Positions 41,545 to 50,004 of a DNA stretch of 64,000 nt are shown one piece after another (position 1 is the stretch's first letter; each line of letters starts with the position of its first letter). The stretch lies in contig NZ_JAZHLI010000008.1 in assembly GCF_036549475.1 (NCBI RefSeq), positions 62,001 through 126,000 on the forward strand, read 5' to 3'. Origin of the DNA: Aurantimonas sp036549475 (lineage in GTDB: Bacteria; Pseudomonadota; Alphaproteobacteria; Rhizobiales; Rhizobiaceae). A program made the position numbers and the translations under genes. The notes beneath the pieces are model-generated. The model had not been told where the DNA came from. It did no database searches and worked only from the letters and a program-made list of their open reading frames with translations.

Positions 41545-42516
41545 CTAGCCCTTGCGGTAGGACGGATGCCAGAATGTCACGATCCGCTCGATGACGGACA
41601 GGATGCCATAGGTCAGCGAGCCGGCCAGCGCCGCCACCGCGATCTCGGCCCAGACCATGTCGGTGTTCATGCGGCCGATCTCGGCCGAGATGCGAAAGCC
41701 CATGCCGACGATCGGCGTGCCGAAGAACTCGGCCACGATTGCACCGATCAGGGCGAGGGTCGAGTTGATCTTCAGCGCGTTGAAGATGAAGGGCATCGCC
41801 GCCGGCAGCCGCAGCTTGAGGAGGCTCTGCCAGGGTCCTGCGCCATAGGTGCGCATCAGGTCGCGCTCCATGGCGCCGGCGGCCGAGAGCCCGGCGACGG
41901 TGTTCACCAGCATGGGGAAGAAGGTCATCACAACGACCACGGCGGCCTTGGACGGCCAGTCGAAGCCGAACCACATCACCATGATGGGGGCGACGCCGAC
42001 GATGGGCAGCGCGGAGACGAGGTTGCCGACGGGCAGCAAGCCGCGCTTGAGGAAGGAGGAGCGATCGACCAGCACGGCGACCGCGAAGCCGCTGGCGCAG
42101 CCGAGGCCGTAGCCCACGACCACCGCCTTCAGGAAGGTCTGGACAAAGTCCGCCCACAGGATCGGCAGCGAGTTCGCGATCCGTACGCCGATGGCGGACG
42201 GGGCCGGCAGCAGCACGATCGGCACCTGCATCGCCCGCACCAAGAACTCCCAGAGGAACAGCAGCGAGACGCCGAAGACGAGCGGAATGACGACCTGCAG
42301 CGCGGTGCGGGCCATCCGGCCTTGCGGCTCGATGGCCGCGAGATTGACGGTCAGCCGCCAGGAGGCGAACCAGAAGGCCAGGATGGCGAGGACCAGCAGC
42401 GGGCCGCGCTGGTCCACCCCGAGCAGTGCCAGGGCGGCGATCGCGGCCATGGCGGACAGGCCGCCGGTCAGGGCGATCGCGCCCGGGCCCTGGCCGACGA
42501 GGTTCCGGGCGCTCAT
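41545..42516 (-). CDS. ABC transporter permease 2
   Basis: A 323-residue inner-membrane permease of the binding-protein-dependent family. It has about 7-8 helices, and the EAA-type loop is at MRTYGAGPWQSLLKLRLPAAMPFIFNALK. An extra N-terminal pair of helices (about 18-60) is present. It overlaps permease 1 (ATGA) and precedes the binding protein by 35 bp. Together they form a heterodimeric importer. Confidence 0.9.
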   Translation of the reverse strand: MSARNLVGQGPGAIALTGGLSAMAAIAALALLGVDQRGPLLVLAILAFWFASWRLTVNLAAIEPQGRMARTALQVVIPLVFGVSLLFLWEFLVRAMQVPIVLLPAPSAIGVRIANSLPILWADFVQTFLKAVVVGYGLGCASGFAVAVLVDRSSFLKRGLLPVGNLVSALPIVGVAPIMVMWFGFDWPSKAAVVVVMTFFPMLVNTVAGLSAAGAMERDLMRTYGAGPWQSLLKLRLPAAMPFIFNALKINSTLALIGAIVAEFFGTPIVGMGFRISAEIGRMNTDMVWAEIAVAALAGSLTYGILSVIERIVTFWHPSYRKG

Positions 42517-43463
42517 GGTCGGGCTCCCATGCGCTTCAGCGAGGCCTTCTCGCCGAGCCCGATCAGCCAGACGAGGATGCCGGCCATGATCGCGGCGGCG
42601 GCGAGCGCCGACCAGATCTGGATCGTCTGGCCGTAATAGGAGCCGGCGAGCAGGCGCGCGCCGAGGCCGGACACGGCGCCGGTGGGCAATTCGCCGACGA
42701 TGGCGCCGACAAGGGCGGCCGCCACCGCCACCTTCATGGAGGTGAACAGGAACGGCATCGACGCCGGCCAGCGCAGCTTGACCAGCGTCTGGCTGCGCGT
42801 GGCCGAATAGGTGTGCATCAGGTCGATCAGCATGGCGTCGGGCGAACGCAGGCCCTTCACCATGCCCACGGCCACGGGAAAGAAGGACAGATAGGTGGAG
42901 ATGATCGCCTTGGGCAGCAGGCCGGTCACGCCGACGGAATTGAGGACGACGATCACCATCGGTGCGATGGCCAGGATCGGGATGGTCTGCGACGCGATGA
43001 TCCAAGGCATCAGGCTCTTGTCGAGCGTGCGTGAATGCAGGATGCCGACCGCCAGGAGCACGCCCAGCGCGGTACCGATCACGAAGCCGAGCAGCGTGGA
43101 CGAGAGCGTCACCCAGGCGTGATAGAGCAGCGAACGCGGCGAGGACGGCTTGACGCCGACGGTGGTCTTCCAGATCTCGACCACGATCTGGTGCGGCGCC
43201 GGCAGCACAGGACGCTCCGCCGACCACGTGGCCGCGATCGTGTCGCCGACACCATAGGGCGCGCCGGCGCGCTCGAGCTTCACCGTCTCGGTCGCCCAGT
43301 TCATGCCGATGGCAGCGAGATACCAGATGGCGAGGATCGCCAGGACGACCGTGAGCACCGGCACGGTCCGCCCGTCGCGCATGCGCCGCCCCAGCCGCCG
43401 CAAGGGGCCGGCATAGCCAATCGCCGCACCCGGCTCGGCAATGCGGGTGGCGGGCGACGTCAT
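42513..43463 (-). CDS. ABC transporter permease 1
   Basis: A 316-residue permease. The first helix is at about 34-52, then a periplasmic stretch, then the transport core with SSTLLGFVIGTALGVLLAVGILHS. The EAA loop lies near HTYSATRSQTLVKLRWPASMPFLFTSMKVA. It starts 39 bp after the ATPase gene in the operon order ATPase-permease 1-permease 2-binding protein. Confidence 0.9.
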   Translation of the reverse strand: MTSPATRIAEPGAAIGYAGPLRRLGRRMRDGRTVPVLTVVLAILAIWYLAAIGMNWATETVKLERAGAPYGVGDTIAATWSAERPVLPAPHQIVVEIWKTTVGVKPSSPRSLLYHAWVTLSSTLLGFVIGTALGVLLAVGILHSRTLDKSLMPWIIASQTIPILAIAPMVIVVLNSVGVTGLLPKAIISTYLSFFPVAVGMVKGLRSPDAMLIDLMHTYSATRSQTLVKLRWPASMPFLFTSMKVAVAAALVGAIVGELPTGAVSGLGARLLAGSYYGQTIQIWSALAAAAIMAGILVWLIGLGEKASLKRMGARP

Positions 43464-43502
43464 GGCCCACCCCGGATCGATTGCGGGCCTGCGAAACTCC
43501 GG

Positions 43503-44318
43503 TCAGTCATAGCCGTGCCCTGCCCGCAGTCCCTCGCGCACCCTGTGGGCAATGGCGAGGAATTCCGGCGTGTCGCGGATGTCTAGCGGGCGGTCCGGCC
43601 CGAGATCGCAGTCGATGATCTCGTGGATGCGGCCGGGCCGCGGGCTCATCACCACGATCCGCGTCGACAGGAACACCGCCTCGGGGATCGAATGGGTGAC
43701 GAAGACCACCGTCTTCCTGGTCTTAGCCCAGAGCTTCAGGAGTTCCTCGTTGAGATGGTCGCGGACGATCTCGTCGAGCGCACCGAAGGGCTCGTCCATC
43801 AGGAGCAGGTCCGGATCGAAGCACAAGGCGCGGGCGATGGAGGCGCGCTGCTGCATGCCGCCGGACAATTGCCAGGGATATTTGCGGCCGAAGCCGGCCA
43901 GGCCGACGAGTTCGAGATTGACGTCGATCCGCCGCTGCCGCTCGGCCCTGTCGAAGCCCATGATCTCCAGCGGGAGGGCGACGTTCTTCTCGATGGTGCG
44001 CCAGGGATAGAGCGCGGCGGCCTGGAACACGTAGCCATAGGCCCGCGCCTGGCGCGCCTGGTCGGGCGTCATGCCGTTGACCGAGACCGACCCCCCGGTC
44101 GGCTGTTCCAGATCGGCGATCACGCGCAGCAGCGTGGTCTTGCCGCAGCCGGACGGCCCGATGAAGGAGACGAACTCGCCAGCCTCCACGGTGAGGTCGA
44201 TGCCCTTCAACGCATGGACCGGCGTGTCGGCGGTCTCGAAGACGAGGTCGAGATTGCGGGCTTCGATGACCGGTTTGGATGCGGGGGTAGCCGCGTCCTG
44301 TCCGATCGGGCGGGGCAT
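43503..44318 (-). CDS. ABC transporter ATP-binding protein
   Basis: A 271-residue ATPase of the nitrate/sulfonate/taurine class. Walker A is GPSGCGKTT, the signature is LSGGMQQR, Walker B is LLLMDEPFGALD and the switch histidine is in VTHSIPEAV. ATG at 44318 lies 16 bases after the dihydropyrimidinase stop; an in-frame upstream extension into that gene is not needed. It energises the two permeases that follow. Confidence 0.92.
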   Translation of the reverse strand: MPRPIGQDAATPASKPVIEARNLDLVFETADTPVHALKGIDLTVEAGEFVSFIGPSGCGKTTLLRVIADLEQPTGGSVSVNGMTPDQARQARAYGYVFQAAALYPWRTIEKNVALPLEIMGFDRAERQRRIDVNLELVGLAGFGRKYPWQLSGGMQQRASIARALCFDPDLLLMDEPFGALDEIVRDHLNEELLKLWAKTRKTVVFVTHSIPEAVFLSTRIVVMSPRPGRIHEIIDCDLGPDRPLDIRDTPEFLAIAHRVREGLRAGHGYD

Positions 44319-44334
44319 GGTCTGGCTCAACCCG

Positions 44335-45786
44335 TCAGACCCCGCTCGCCGGAATACCGGTGCGTTCGACCTTCCTTGGCGCGGTGAGTTCCTTCCAGGT
44401 CGAGAGCGCCTTCGATACTGGGGCGCTCGCCGGCCGTTCGACGAAGCGGCCATTGCCCTTGTCCGCCCGCACGTCGCCTTCCTTGTAGGCGAGGCGCCCG
44501 CGCGAGAACGTCATGACCGGCAGGCCGGTCACTTCGATGCCCTCGAAGACGTTGTATTCGATCACCGATTTCTGGGTCCTGGCCGAGATGGTCTTGGTGG
44601 CGGCGGGGTCGAAGATCACCAGATCCGCGTCGGCACCGACCAGGATCGCGCCCTTCTTGGGATAGATGTTGAGGATCTTGGCGATGTTGGTCGAGGTCAC
44701 GGCGACGAATTCGTTCATCGTCAGCCGCCCGGTGCCGACGCCCTTGGTCCAGAGCACCGCCAGCCGGTCTTCCAGGCCCCCGGTACCGTTGGGAATCTTG
44801 GTGAAGTCGCCGAGCCCCATGCGCTTCTGCTCGTCGGAGAAGGCGCAATGGTCGGTCGCCACCACCTGCAGGGAACCGGCGGCGAGACCGGCCCAGAGCG
44901 AATCCTGGTTCTTCTTGTCACGGAAGGGCGGCGACATCACGCGGCGGGCGGCATGCTGCCAGTCGGGATGGAAATATTCGCTCTCGTCCAGCACCAGATG
45001 CTGGATCAGCGGCTCGCCATAGACGCGCATGCCATTCTGGCGGGCCCGGCGGATCGCCTCATGGGCCTGTTCGCAGGAGGTGTGGACCACATAGAGCGGC
45101 ACGCCGGCCTGGTCGGCAATCATGATGGCGCGGTTGACGGCCTCGCCCTCGACCTCGGGCGGGCGCGAATAGGCATGGCCCTCGGGCCCGTTGTTGCCCT
45201 CGGCCAGCAGCTTCTGCTGCAGGAAGGCGACGACGTCGCCGTTCTCGGCATGGACCAGCGGCATGGCGCCGAGCTCGGCGCAGCGGGTGAAGGACGCGAA
45301 CATCTCGTCGTCATTCACCATCAGCGCGCCCTTGTAGGCCATGAAATGCTTGAACGTGTTGATGCCGGCCTCGACCACCTTGGGCATCTCGTCGAAATAT
45401 TTCTGCCCCCACCAGGTCACGCCCATGTGGAAGGAATAGTCGGTCCGCGCAGGGCCGGCCTTCTGGAACCAGGTCTGCAGCGCGTCCATCGGGCCCTGGT
45501 CGGGGGCCGGCAGGCAGAAATCGACGGTCATGGTGGTGCCGCCGGCCAGCGCCGCCGCCGAGCCGGAATCGAAATCGTCCGCCGAATGGGTGCCCATGAA
45601 AGGCATTTCCATATGGGTGTGCGGATCGATGCCGCCCGGCATGACATAGGTGCCGGACGCGTCGATCACCTCGTCGCCGGACAGATCCGGACCGATCGCC
45701 GCGATGGTATCGCCATCGATCAGGATATCGGCCTTGTAGGTGAGATCGGCCGTGACGATCGTGCCGCCCTTGATGACTGTGGTCAT
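44335..45786 (-). CDS. hydA: Dihydropyrimidinase (D-hydantoinase)
   Basis: A 483-residue zinc amidohydrolase that opens dihydrouracil or dihydrothymine to N-carbamoyl-beta-amino acids. Metal ligands: H56 and H58 (DPHTHME), carbamylated lysine K152 (AYKGAL), H179 (VHAENG), H235 (VHTSCE) and D312 (ATDHCAF). The length is typical of bacterial dihydropyrimidinases. Its ATG overlaps the stop of the upstream MazF-like toxin gene (ATGA), an unusual coupling. It is the second step of the reductive pathway, after PreT/PreA. Confidence 0.95.
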   Translation of the reverse strand: MTTVIKGGTIVTADLTYKADILIDGDTIAAIGPDLSGDEVIDASGTYVMPGGIDPHTHMEMPFMGTHSADDFDSGSAAALAGGTTMTVDFCLPAPDQGPMDALQTWFQKAGPARTDYSFHMGVTWWGQKYFDEMPKVVEAGINTFKHFMAYKGALMVNDDEMFASFTRCAELGAMPLVHAENGDVVAFLQQKLLAEGNNGPEGHAYSRPPEVEGEAVNRAIMIADQAGVPLYVVHTSCEQAHEAIRRARQNGMRVYGEPLIQHLVLDESEYFHPDWQHAARRVMSPPFRDKKNQDSLWAGLAAGSLQVVATDHCAFSDEQKRMGLGDFTKIPNGTGGLEDRLAVLWTKGVGTGRLTMNEFVAVTSTNIAKILNIYPKKGAILVGADADLVIFDPAATKTISARTQKSVIEYNVFEGIEVTGLPVMTFSRGRLAYKEGDVRADKGNGRFVERPASAPVSKALSTWKELTAPRKVERTGIPASGV

Positions 45787-46148
45787 GAAAGTTTCCCTAT
45801 CGCTGATACGATGGCGGCGGTCGGAGCCAGACCAAGAACGTTGATCACCGCGATGTTGAGGCGATCAATGTCGTCCTTGCCGAGTTGACCGATCCGTCGA
45901 CCCAATTCGTTCGGCAGCGCTGCTCCAAGACGCTCAAGCATCGCTTCCGAGGTTGCATGCAGCCCGTTCTCGTCCGACGGCTCTATCCGAATGCGACCAA
46001 GCCGCGCGTCTACGACCGTGCTCGTCAGAGGGCACAAGATGACCGGACGATCCAACTGCAGAAACTCATCGGCCGTAAGAATGATGGCCGGACGCGGCTT
46101 TGAAGCCAGGCCACGCGTCGAGACGGTAAATATGTCGCCACGCTTCAC
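45783..46148 (-). CDS. MazF/PemK-type toxin
   Basis: A 121-residue PemK/MazF-fold protein, a ribosome-independent mRNA endonuclease in known cases. It has the family N-terminus VKRGDIFTVS, then SKPRPAIILTADEF (conserved Arg) and VILCPLTST, and a helical C-terminus. The start is GTG and overlaps the antitoxin stop (GTGA); the stop overlaps the hydA ATG. It and its antitoxin sit between the amidase and dihydropyrimidinase genes of the pyrimidine operon, an odd place for a toxin-antitoxin module. Confidence 0.85.
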   Translation of the reverse strand: MKRGDIFTVSTRGLASKPRPAIILTADEFLQLDRPVILCPLTSTVVDARLGRIRIEPSDENGLHATSEAMLERLGAALPNELGRRIGQLGKDDIDRLNIAVINVLGLAPTAAIVSAIGKLS

Positions 46149-46366
46149 GACGCATCATCATCCCAGAGGTTGCCGCGGACAGCGACGACCCATTCGTCGA
46201 TATCGGGATCGTTGCGATCCGCCTCGGTTATTGCATTCAATTCCCGTCTGACTTCCGTACGATAGGCTTCACTGTCTCGATCGATCACCCACACCTCAAG
46301 CTGCCGGTAGCCCTTCGCCCGAAGCTCGGCCCGCTCGGCGTCCGTCATTTCCTTCGGCCTGCCCAT
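46145..46366 (-). CDS. MazE-type antitoxin
   Basis: A 73-residue acidic protein that begins MGRPKEMTDAERAELRAKGYR and continues with QLEVWVIDRDSEAYRTEVRREL, the pattern of the DUF3018/MazE-family antitoxins that pair with PemK-like toxins. ATG at 46366 has a near-perfect ribosome site (GGAGGTGAT), unlike a downstream ATG. The acidic C-terminus would neutralise the toxin. It starts 35 bp after the amidase stop and overlaps the toxin gene. Confidence 0.8.
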   Translation of the reverse strand: MGRPKEMTDAERAELRAKGYRQLEVWVIDRDSEAYRTEVRRELNAITEADRNDPDIDEWVVAVRGNLWDDDAS

Positions 46367-46401
46367 CCCGATCACCTCCGGCTGTGTGACCTGCCCCGAT
46401 C

Positions 46402-47766
46402 CTACTCCACGATCCCGGCCGTCTCCACCACGGCGCGCATCAGGACATTGGCGCCGGCCGTGGCCCATTCCTTCGAAATCTCTTCCGCCTCGTTGTGGGA
46501 CAGCCCGTCGACGCAGGGGCACATGACCATGGCGGTCGGCGCGACGCGGTTGATCCAGCAGGCGTCGTGTCCGGCGCCGGACACGAGGTTGCGGTGGGAG
46601 TAGCCGAGCGCCTCGGCAGCGTCGCGCACAGCCTTCACGCAGGTTTCGTCGAAGGTCACCGGATCGAAATGGCCGACCTCGTCGACCGAGACGTCGATGT
46701 CGAGAGCGTCCGCGATCNAGCCGAGCGCCTCGGCAGCGTCGCGCACAGCCTTCACGCAGGTTTCGTCGAAGGTCACCGGATCGAAATGGCCGACCTCGTC
46801 GACCGAGACGTCGATGTCGAGAGCGTCCGCGATCAGGTCGATGCCGTCCTCGATGCGTTCGCGCATCGTGTCGAGGGTCTGCTTGGACGGCGAGCGGATG
46901 TCGATGGTGAAGACGCAACGGCCGGGAATGATGTTGCGCGAATTCGGATAGACGTTCATCTGACCGATCGTGCCGACGGCGTTGGGCTGATAGTCCATCG
47001 CCACTTCGTGGACCAGTTCCGTCACCCTCGCCATGCCGAGGCCGGCGTTGCGGCGCTTGGGCATCGGCGTCGAGCCGGTGTGGCTTTCCTTGCCGGTCAG
47101 GGTGACCTCGAGCCAGTACAGGCCCTGGCCGTGGGTGACGACGCCGATGTCGATCCCCTCGTCCTCCAGGATCGGCCCCTGCTCGATATGCAGTTCGAAG
47201 AACGCCTTCATCTTGCGGCTGCCGACCGGCTCGTCACCCTGCCAGCCGATCCGCTCGAGCTCGTCGCCGAAGCGCTTGCCGGCGGCGTCCTTGCGGTCCT
47301 TGGCCCACTCTTCCTCCAGGACGCCGGCAAAGACACCGGAGGCCAGCATGGCGGGGGCGAAGCGGGTGCCCTCCTCGTTCGTCCAGTTGGTGACGACGAT
47401 GGGATGCTTCGTGCGGATGTTGAGGTCGTCGAGGGTGCGGACCAGTTCGAGGCCCGCCAGCACCCCCAGAACGCCGTCATACTTGCCGCCGGTCGGCTGG
47501 GTATCGAGATGGCTGCCGACATAGACCGGCAGCGCATCGGGATCGGTGCCCTCGCGGCGGGCGAACATGTCGCCCATCGTGTCGACGCCCATGGTCAGGC
47601 CGGCCGCCTCGCACCAGGACCGGAACAGCGCCCTCCCCTCGCCATCCTCGTCGGTCAGCGTCTGGCGGTTGTTGCCGCCGGCAATGCCCGGCCCGATCTT
47701 CGCCATCTCCATGATCGTGTCCCAGAGGCGGTCGCCGTCGATCTGGAGATTGGTGGCTGGGCTCAT
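46402..47766 (-). CDS. N-carbamoyl-beta-alanine amidohydrolase-type Zn hydrolase (assembly gap inside)
   Basis: An M20-family Zn amidase (AmaB/HyuC/beta-ureidopropionase type). It hydrolyses N-carbamoyl amino acids to free amino acid, CO2 and ammonia; context points to N-carbamoyl-beta-alanine. Metal motifs are visible: GSHLDTQPTGGKYDG, NEEGTRF, FELHIEQGP and, near the C-terminus, SGAGHDACW. As written it has 454 codons, but one codon contains the N at 46718 and the 116 bp before it are repeated after it. Removing one copy and the N gives about 415 residues, the family size. ATG at 47766. Confidence 0.88.
   Translation of the reverse strand: MSPATNLQIDGDRLWDTIMEMAKIGPGIAGGNNRQTLTDEDGEGRALFRSWCEAAGLTMGVDTMGDMFARREGTDPDALPVYVGSHLDTQPTGGKYDGVLGVLAGLELVRTLDDLNIRTKHPIVVTNWTNEEGTRFAPAMLASGVFAGVLEEEWAKDRKDAAGKRFGDELERIGWQGDEPVGSRKMKAFFELHIEQGPILEDEGIDIGVVTHGQGLYWLEVTLTGKESHTGSTPMPKRRNAGLGMARVTELVHEVAMDYQPNAVGTIGQMNVYPNSRNIIPGRCVFTIDIRSPSKQTLDTMRERIEDGIDLIADALDIDVSVDEVGHFDPVTFDETCVKAVRDAAEALGXIADALDIDVSVDEVGHFDPVTFDETCVKAVRDAAEALGYSHRNLVSGAGHDACWINRVAPTAMVMCPCVDGLSHNEAEEISKEWATAGANVLMRAVVETAGIVE
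46602..46834. repeat. 116-bp direct duplication around an N
   Basis: Bases 46602-46717 and 46719-46834 are identical, separated by one N at 46718. The unit plus N is 117 bp, so the frame is kept. This is what is expected when two contigs with overlapping ends are joined through a gap symbol without merging. Confidence 0.9.
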
Positions 47767-47797
47767 GGGGTGATTCTCTCGATAGGTTGCGTTGCCG

Positions 47798-49126
47798 TCA
47801 GGCGAGGGTTTTCAGGATGCTTCGCAGCGTCTCGACGATCTCGCCGATCTGGTCCTCGGAGATCATCAGCGGCGGCGACAGGGCGATGATGTCGCCGGTC
47901 GTGCGGATCAGCAGCCCCTTTTCATAGGCTTCGAGGAAGGCCGAGAAGGCCCGCTTGGTCGGCTCCCCGGCGATCGGCTCCAGCTCGATCGCGCCGATCA
48001 GGCCGATGGTGCGGATGTCGACGACATGGGGCTCGCCCTTCAGCGAATGGATTGCCTCGGCCCAGACCGGCTCGAGGGCCTTCGCCCGCTCGAACAGCCC
48101 GTCTTCCTTGTAGGTTTCCAGCGTGGCGAGGCCTGCCGCCGCGGCGATCGGATTGCCGGAATAGGTATAGCCGTGGGCGAACTCGATCAGATGCTCGGCG
48201 CCGCCCATGAAGGCGTCGTAGATATCGTCCTTCACATAGACCGCGCCCATCGGGATGACGCCGTTGGTCAGTCCCTTGGCCGTGACCATGATGTCCGGCG
48301 TGACGCCGAAATAATCGGCGGCGAACGCCGTGCCCATGCGCCCGTAGCCGGTGATCACCTCGTCGAAGATCAGGAGGATGCCGTGCTGGTCGCAAATCTC
48401 GCGCAGGCGCTTCAGGTAGCCCTTCGGCGGCGGCAGAACGCCGGTGGAGCCGGCCACCGGCTCGACAATGACGGCGGCGATGGTCGAGGGATCGTGCAGG
48501 GCGGCGATGCGCAGCAGATCGTCGGCCAGTTCGGCGCCGTGCTCGGTCTCGCCCCGCGAATAGCCGTTCCTCGCCGGATCGTGGGTGTGGCGCATGTGGT
48601 CGACGCCGGTCAGCAGCGTGCCGAACATCTTGCGGTTGCCGACGATGCCACCGACCGAGATGCCGCCGAAATTGACGCCGTGATAGCCGCGCTCGCGGCC
48701 GATCAGGCGGAAGCGCGAGCCGTCGCCCTTCGCCCGATGGTAGGCAAGCGCGATCTTCAGGGCGGTGTCGACCGACTCGGAGCCGGAATTGGTGAAGAAC
48801 ACATGGTCGAGGCCGGACGGCGCGATCGCCGCGAGCCGGGAGGCCAGTTCGAAGGCCTTGGGATGGCCCATCTGGAAGGCCGGGGCATAGTCGAGCTCGG
48901 CCGCCTGTTTCTGGATCGCCTCCACGATGCGCGGCCGGCAATGCCCGGCATTGACGCACCACAGCCCCGCTGTCCCGTCCAGCACCTGCCGCCCGTCGGA
49001 CGTCGTGTAGTGCATGTCCCTAGCCGCGACGAACATGCGCGGCGTCTGCTTGAACTGCCGGTTCGCCGTGAACGGCATCCAGAAGGCTTCGAGATTGTTG
49101 GGCGCGATCGTCGCGTGCTCGTTCAT
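47798..49126 (-). CDS. Omega-amino acid (beta-alanine) - pyruvate aminotransferase
   Basis: A 442-residue class III PLP aminotransferase. It converts beta-alanine and pyruvate to malonate semialdehyde and alanine, the step after carbamoyl removal. It begins NNLEAFWMPFTANRQFKQTPRMF, as beta-alanine transaminases do. FTNSGSESVDTALK, the IFDEVITGYGR aspartate motif and the PLP lysine in MVTAKGLTNG are present. ATG at 49126 has GAGG nine bases upstream. It is the first gene of the leftward pyrimidine operon, with a RutR-like box about 50 bp upstream. Confidence 0.9.
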   Translation of the reverse strand: MNEHATIAPNNLEAFWMPFTANRQFKQTPRMFVAARDMHYTTSDGRQVLDGTAGLWCVNAGHCRPRIVEAIQKQAAELDYAPAFQMGHPKAFELASRLAAIAPSGLDHVFFTNSGSESVDTALKIALAYHRAKGDGSRFRLIGRERGYHGVNFGGISVGGIVGNRKMFGTLLTGVDHMRHTHDPARNGYSRGETEHGAELADDLLRIAALHDPSTIAAVIVEPVAGSTGVLPPPKGYLKRLREICDQHGILLIFDEVITGYGRMGTAFAADYFGVTPDIMVTAKGLTNGVIPMGAVYVKDDIYDAFMGGAEHLIEFAHGYTYSGNPIAAAAGLATLETYKEDGLFERAKALEPVWAEAIHSLKGEPHVVDIRTIGLIGAIELEPIAGEPTKRAFSAFLEAYEKGLLIRTTGDIIALSPPLMISEDQIGEIVETLRSILKTLA

Positions 49127-49175
49127 CGGCTGCCGCCTCAAAGGGACCGATCCGGGGGCCGGAGCGTCCGAAATC

Positions 49176-49191
49176 TTGACTAAATGGTCAA
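49176..49191. promoter_or_regulatory. RutR-type operator
   Basis: TTGACTAAATGGTCAA matches the E. coli RutR consensus TTGACCANNTGGTCAA at 13 of the 14 defined positions. It lies in the divergent promoter region between the aminotransferase gene and the RutR-like regulator gene, so it could control both. Confidence 0.8.
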
Positions 49192-49302
49192 AAGCGAGGC
49201 TAGAAGGTCGACAGGAACCGGTCAAGCACCGTGCTGAAGAACTGCGCACGATACCGCAGTGCAAAACAGGCGGGCAATAGCCGGGCGAAAAGGGCTGGAA
49301 GC

Positions 49303-49965
49303 GTGGACCAGGCAGTCGAGCATTCCGGGAACGAACCGACCAGCGGTGACCGCCAGCCGACCCGCATCCAGGCGATCAATCGCCAGATCATCCTCGACGC
49401 GGCGCTGGAGGTCTTCTCGGTCAACGGCTTCCGCGGCTCGACCGTCGACCAGATCGCCGCGCGGGCGAAAATGTCGAAGCCCAATCTCCTGTATTATTTC
49501 CGCCGCAAGCAGGACATCTACCGGGCGGTGCTGGAGCACACGCTGGACGACTGGCTGGCGCCCCTGGAGTTGCTGGACGCCGATGGCGATCCGATCGAGG
49601 AGCTGCGCCGGTACGTCTCGGCCAAGCTGGCGATGTCACAAGCCAATCCGGCCGCCTCGCGCCTCTTCGCCAACGAGGTGCTGGCCGGCGCGCCGGTCGT
49701 GGGAGACTTCCTGCGGACGCGGCTGAAGCAGCTGGTCGGCGAGAAGGCCAGGGTAATCCGGAATTGGGTCGACCGCGGCCAGCTCGCACCGGTGGACCCG
49801 CACCACCTGATCTTTATGATCTGGGCGACGACTCAGCACTATGCCGATTTCGACGTTCAGATCCGGGCCATCCTCGGCAGCCAGGTGGATGCGCCCGGCT
49901 TCAGGGAGCAGACCGCACAGGCCGTCCTGACGGTGGTCCTCAACGGGATCCGACCCCGCGATTGA
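49303..49965 (+). CDS. rutR: RutR-like TetR-family regulator
   Basis: A 220-residue TetR-family repressor very like E. coli RutR, which senses uracil and thymine. The HTH region is IILDAALEVFSVNGFRGSTVDQIAARAKMSKPNLLYYF. The C-terminal domain shares SRLFANEVLAGAP, the LIFMIWATTQHYADF segment and GIRPR with RutR. GTG at 49303 is chosen (GGAAG upstream); an in-frame GTG at 49231 would add 24 residues that E. coli RutR lacks. It is divergent from the aminotransferase gene. Confidence 0.88.
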   Translation: MDQAVEHSGNEPTSGDRQPTRIQAINRQIILDAALEVFSVNGFRGSTVDQIAARAKMSKPNLLYYFRRKQDIYRAVLEHTLDDWLAPLELLDADGDPIEELRRYVSAKLAMSQANPAASRLFANEVLAGAPVVGDFLRTRLKQLVGEKARVIRNWVDRGQLAPVDPHHLIFMIWATTQHYADFDVQIRAILGSQVDAPGFREQTAQAVLTVVLNGIRPRD

Positions 49966-50004
49966 CACAGCTTCAGAGGATCCAGCGTGGGATCCGTCGG
50001 CCGC

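Noticed and set aside
41510..42157. Extension of the binding protein upstream to 42157
   Set aside because: That part is antisense-like and overlaps permease 2; a clear signal peptide with a GGAG site starts at 41509.
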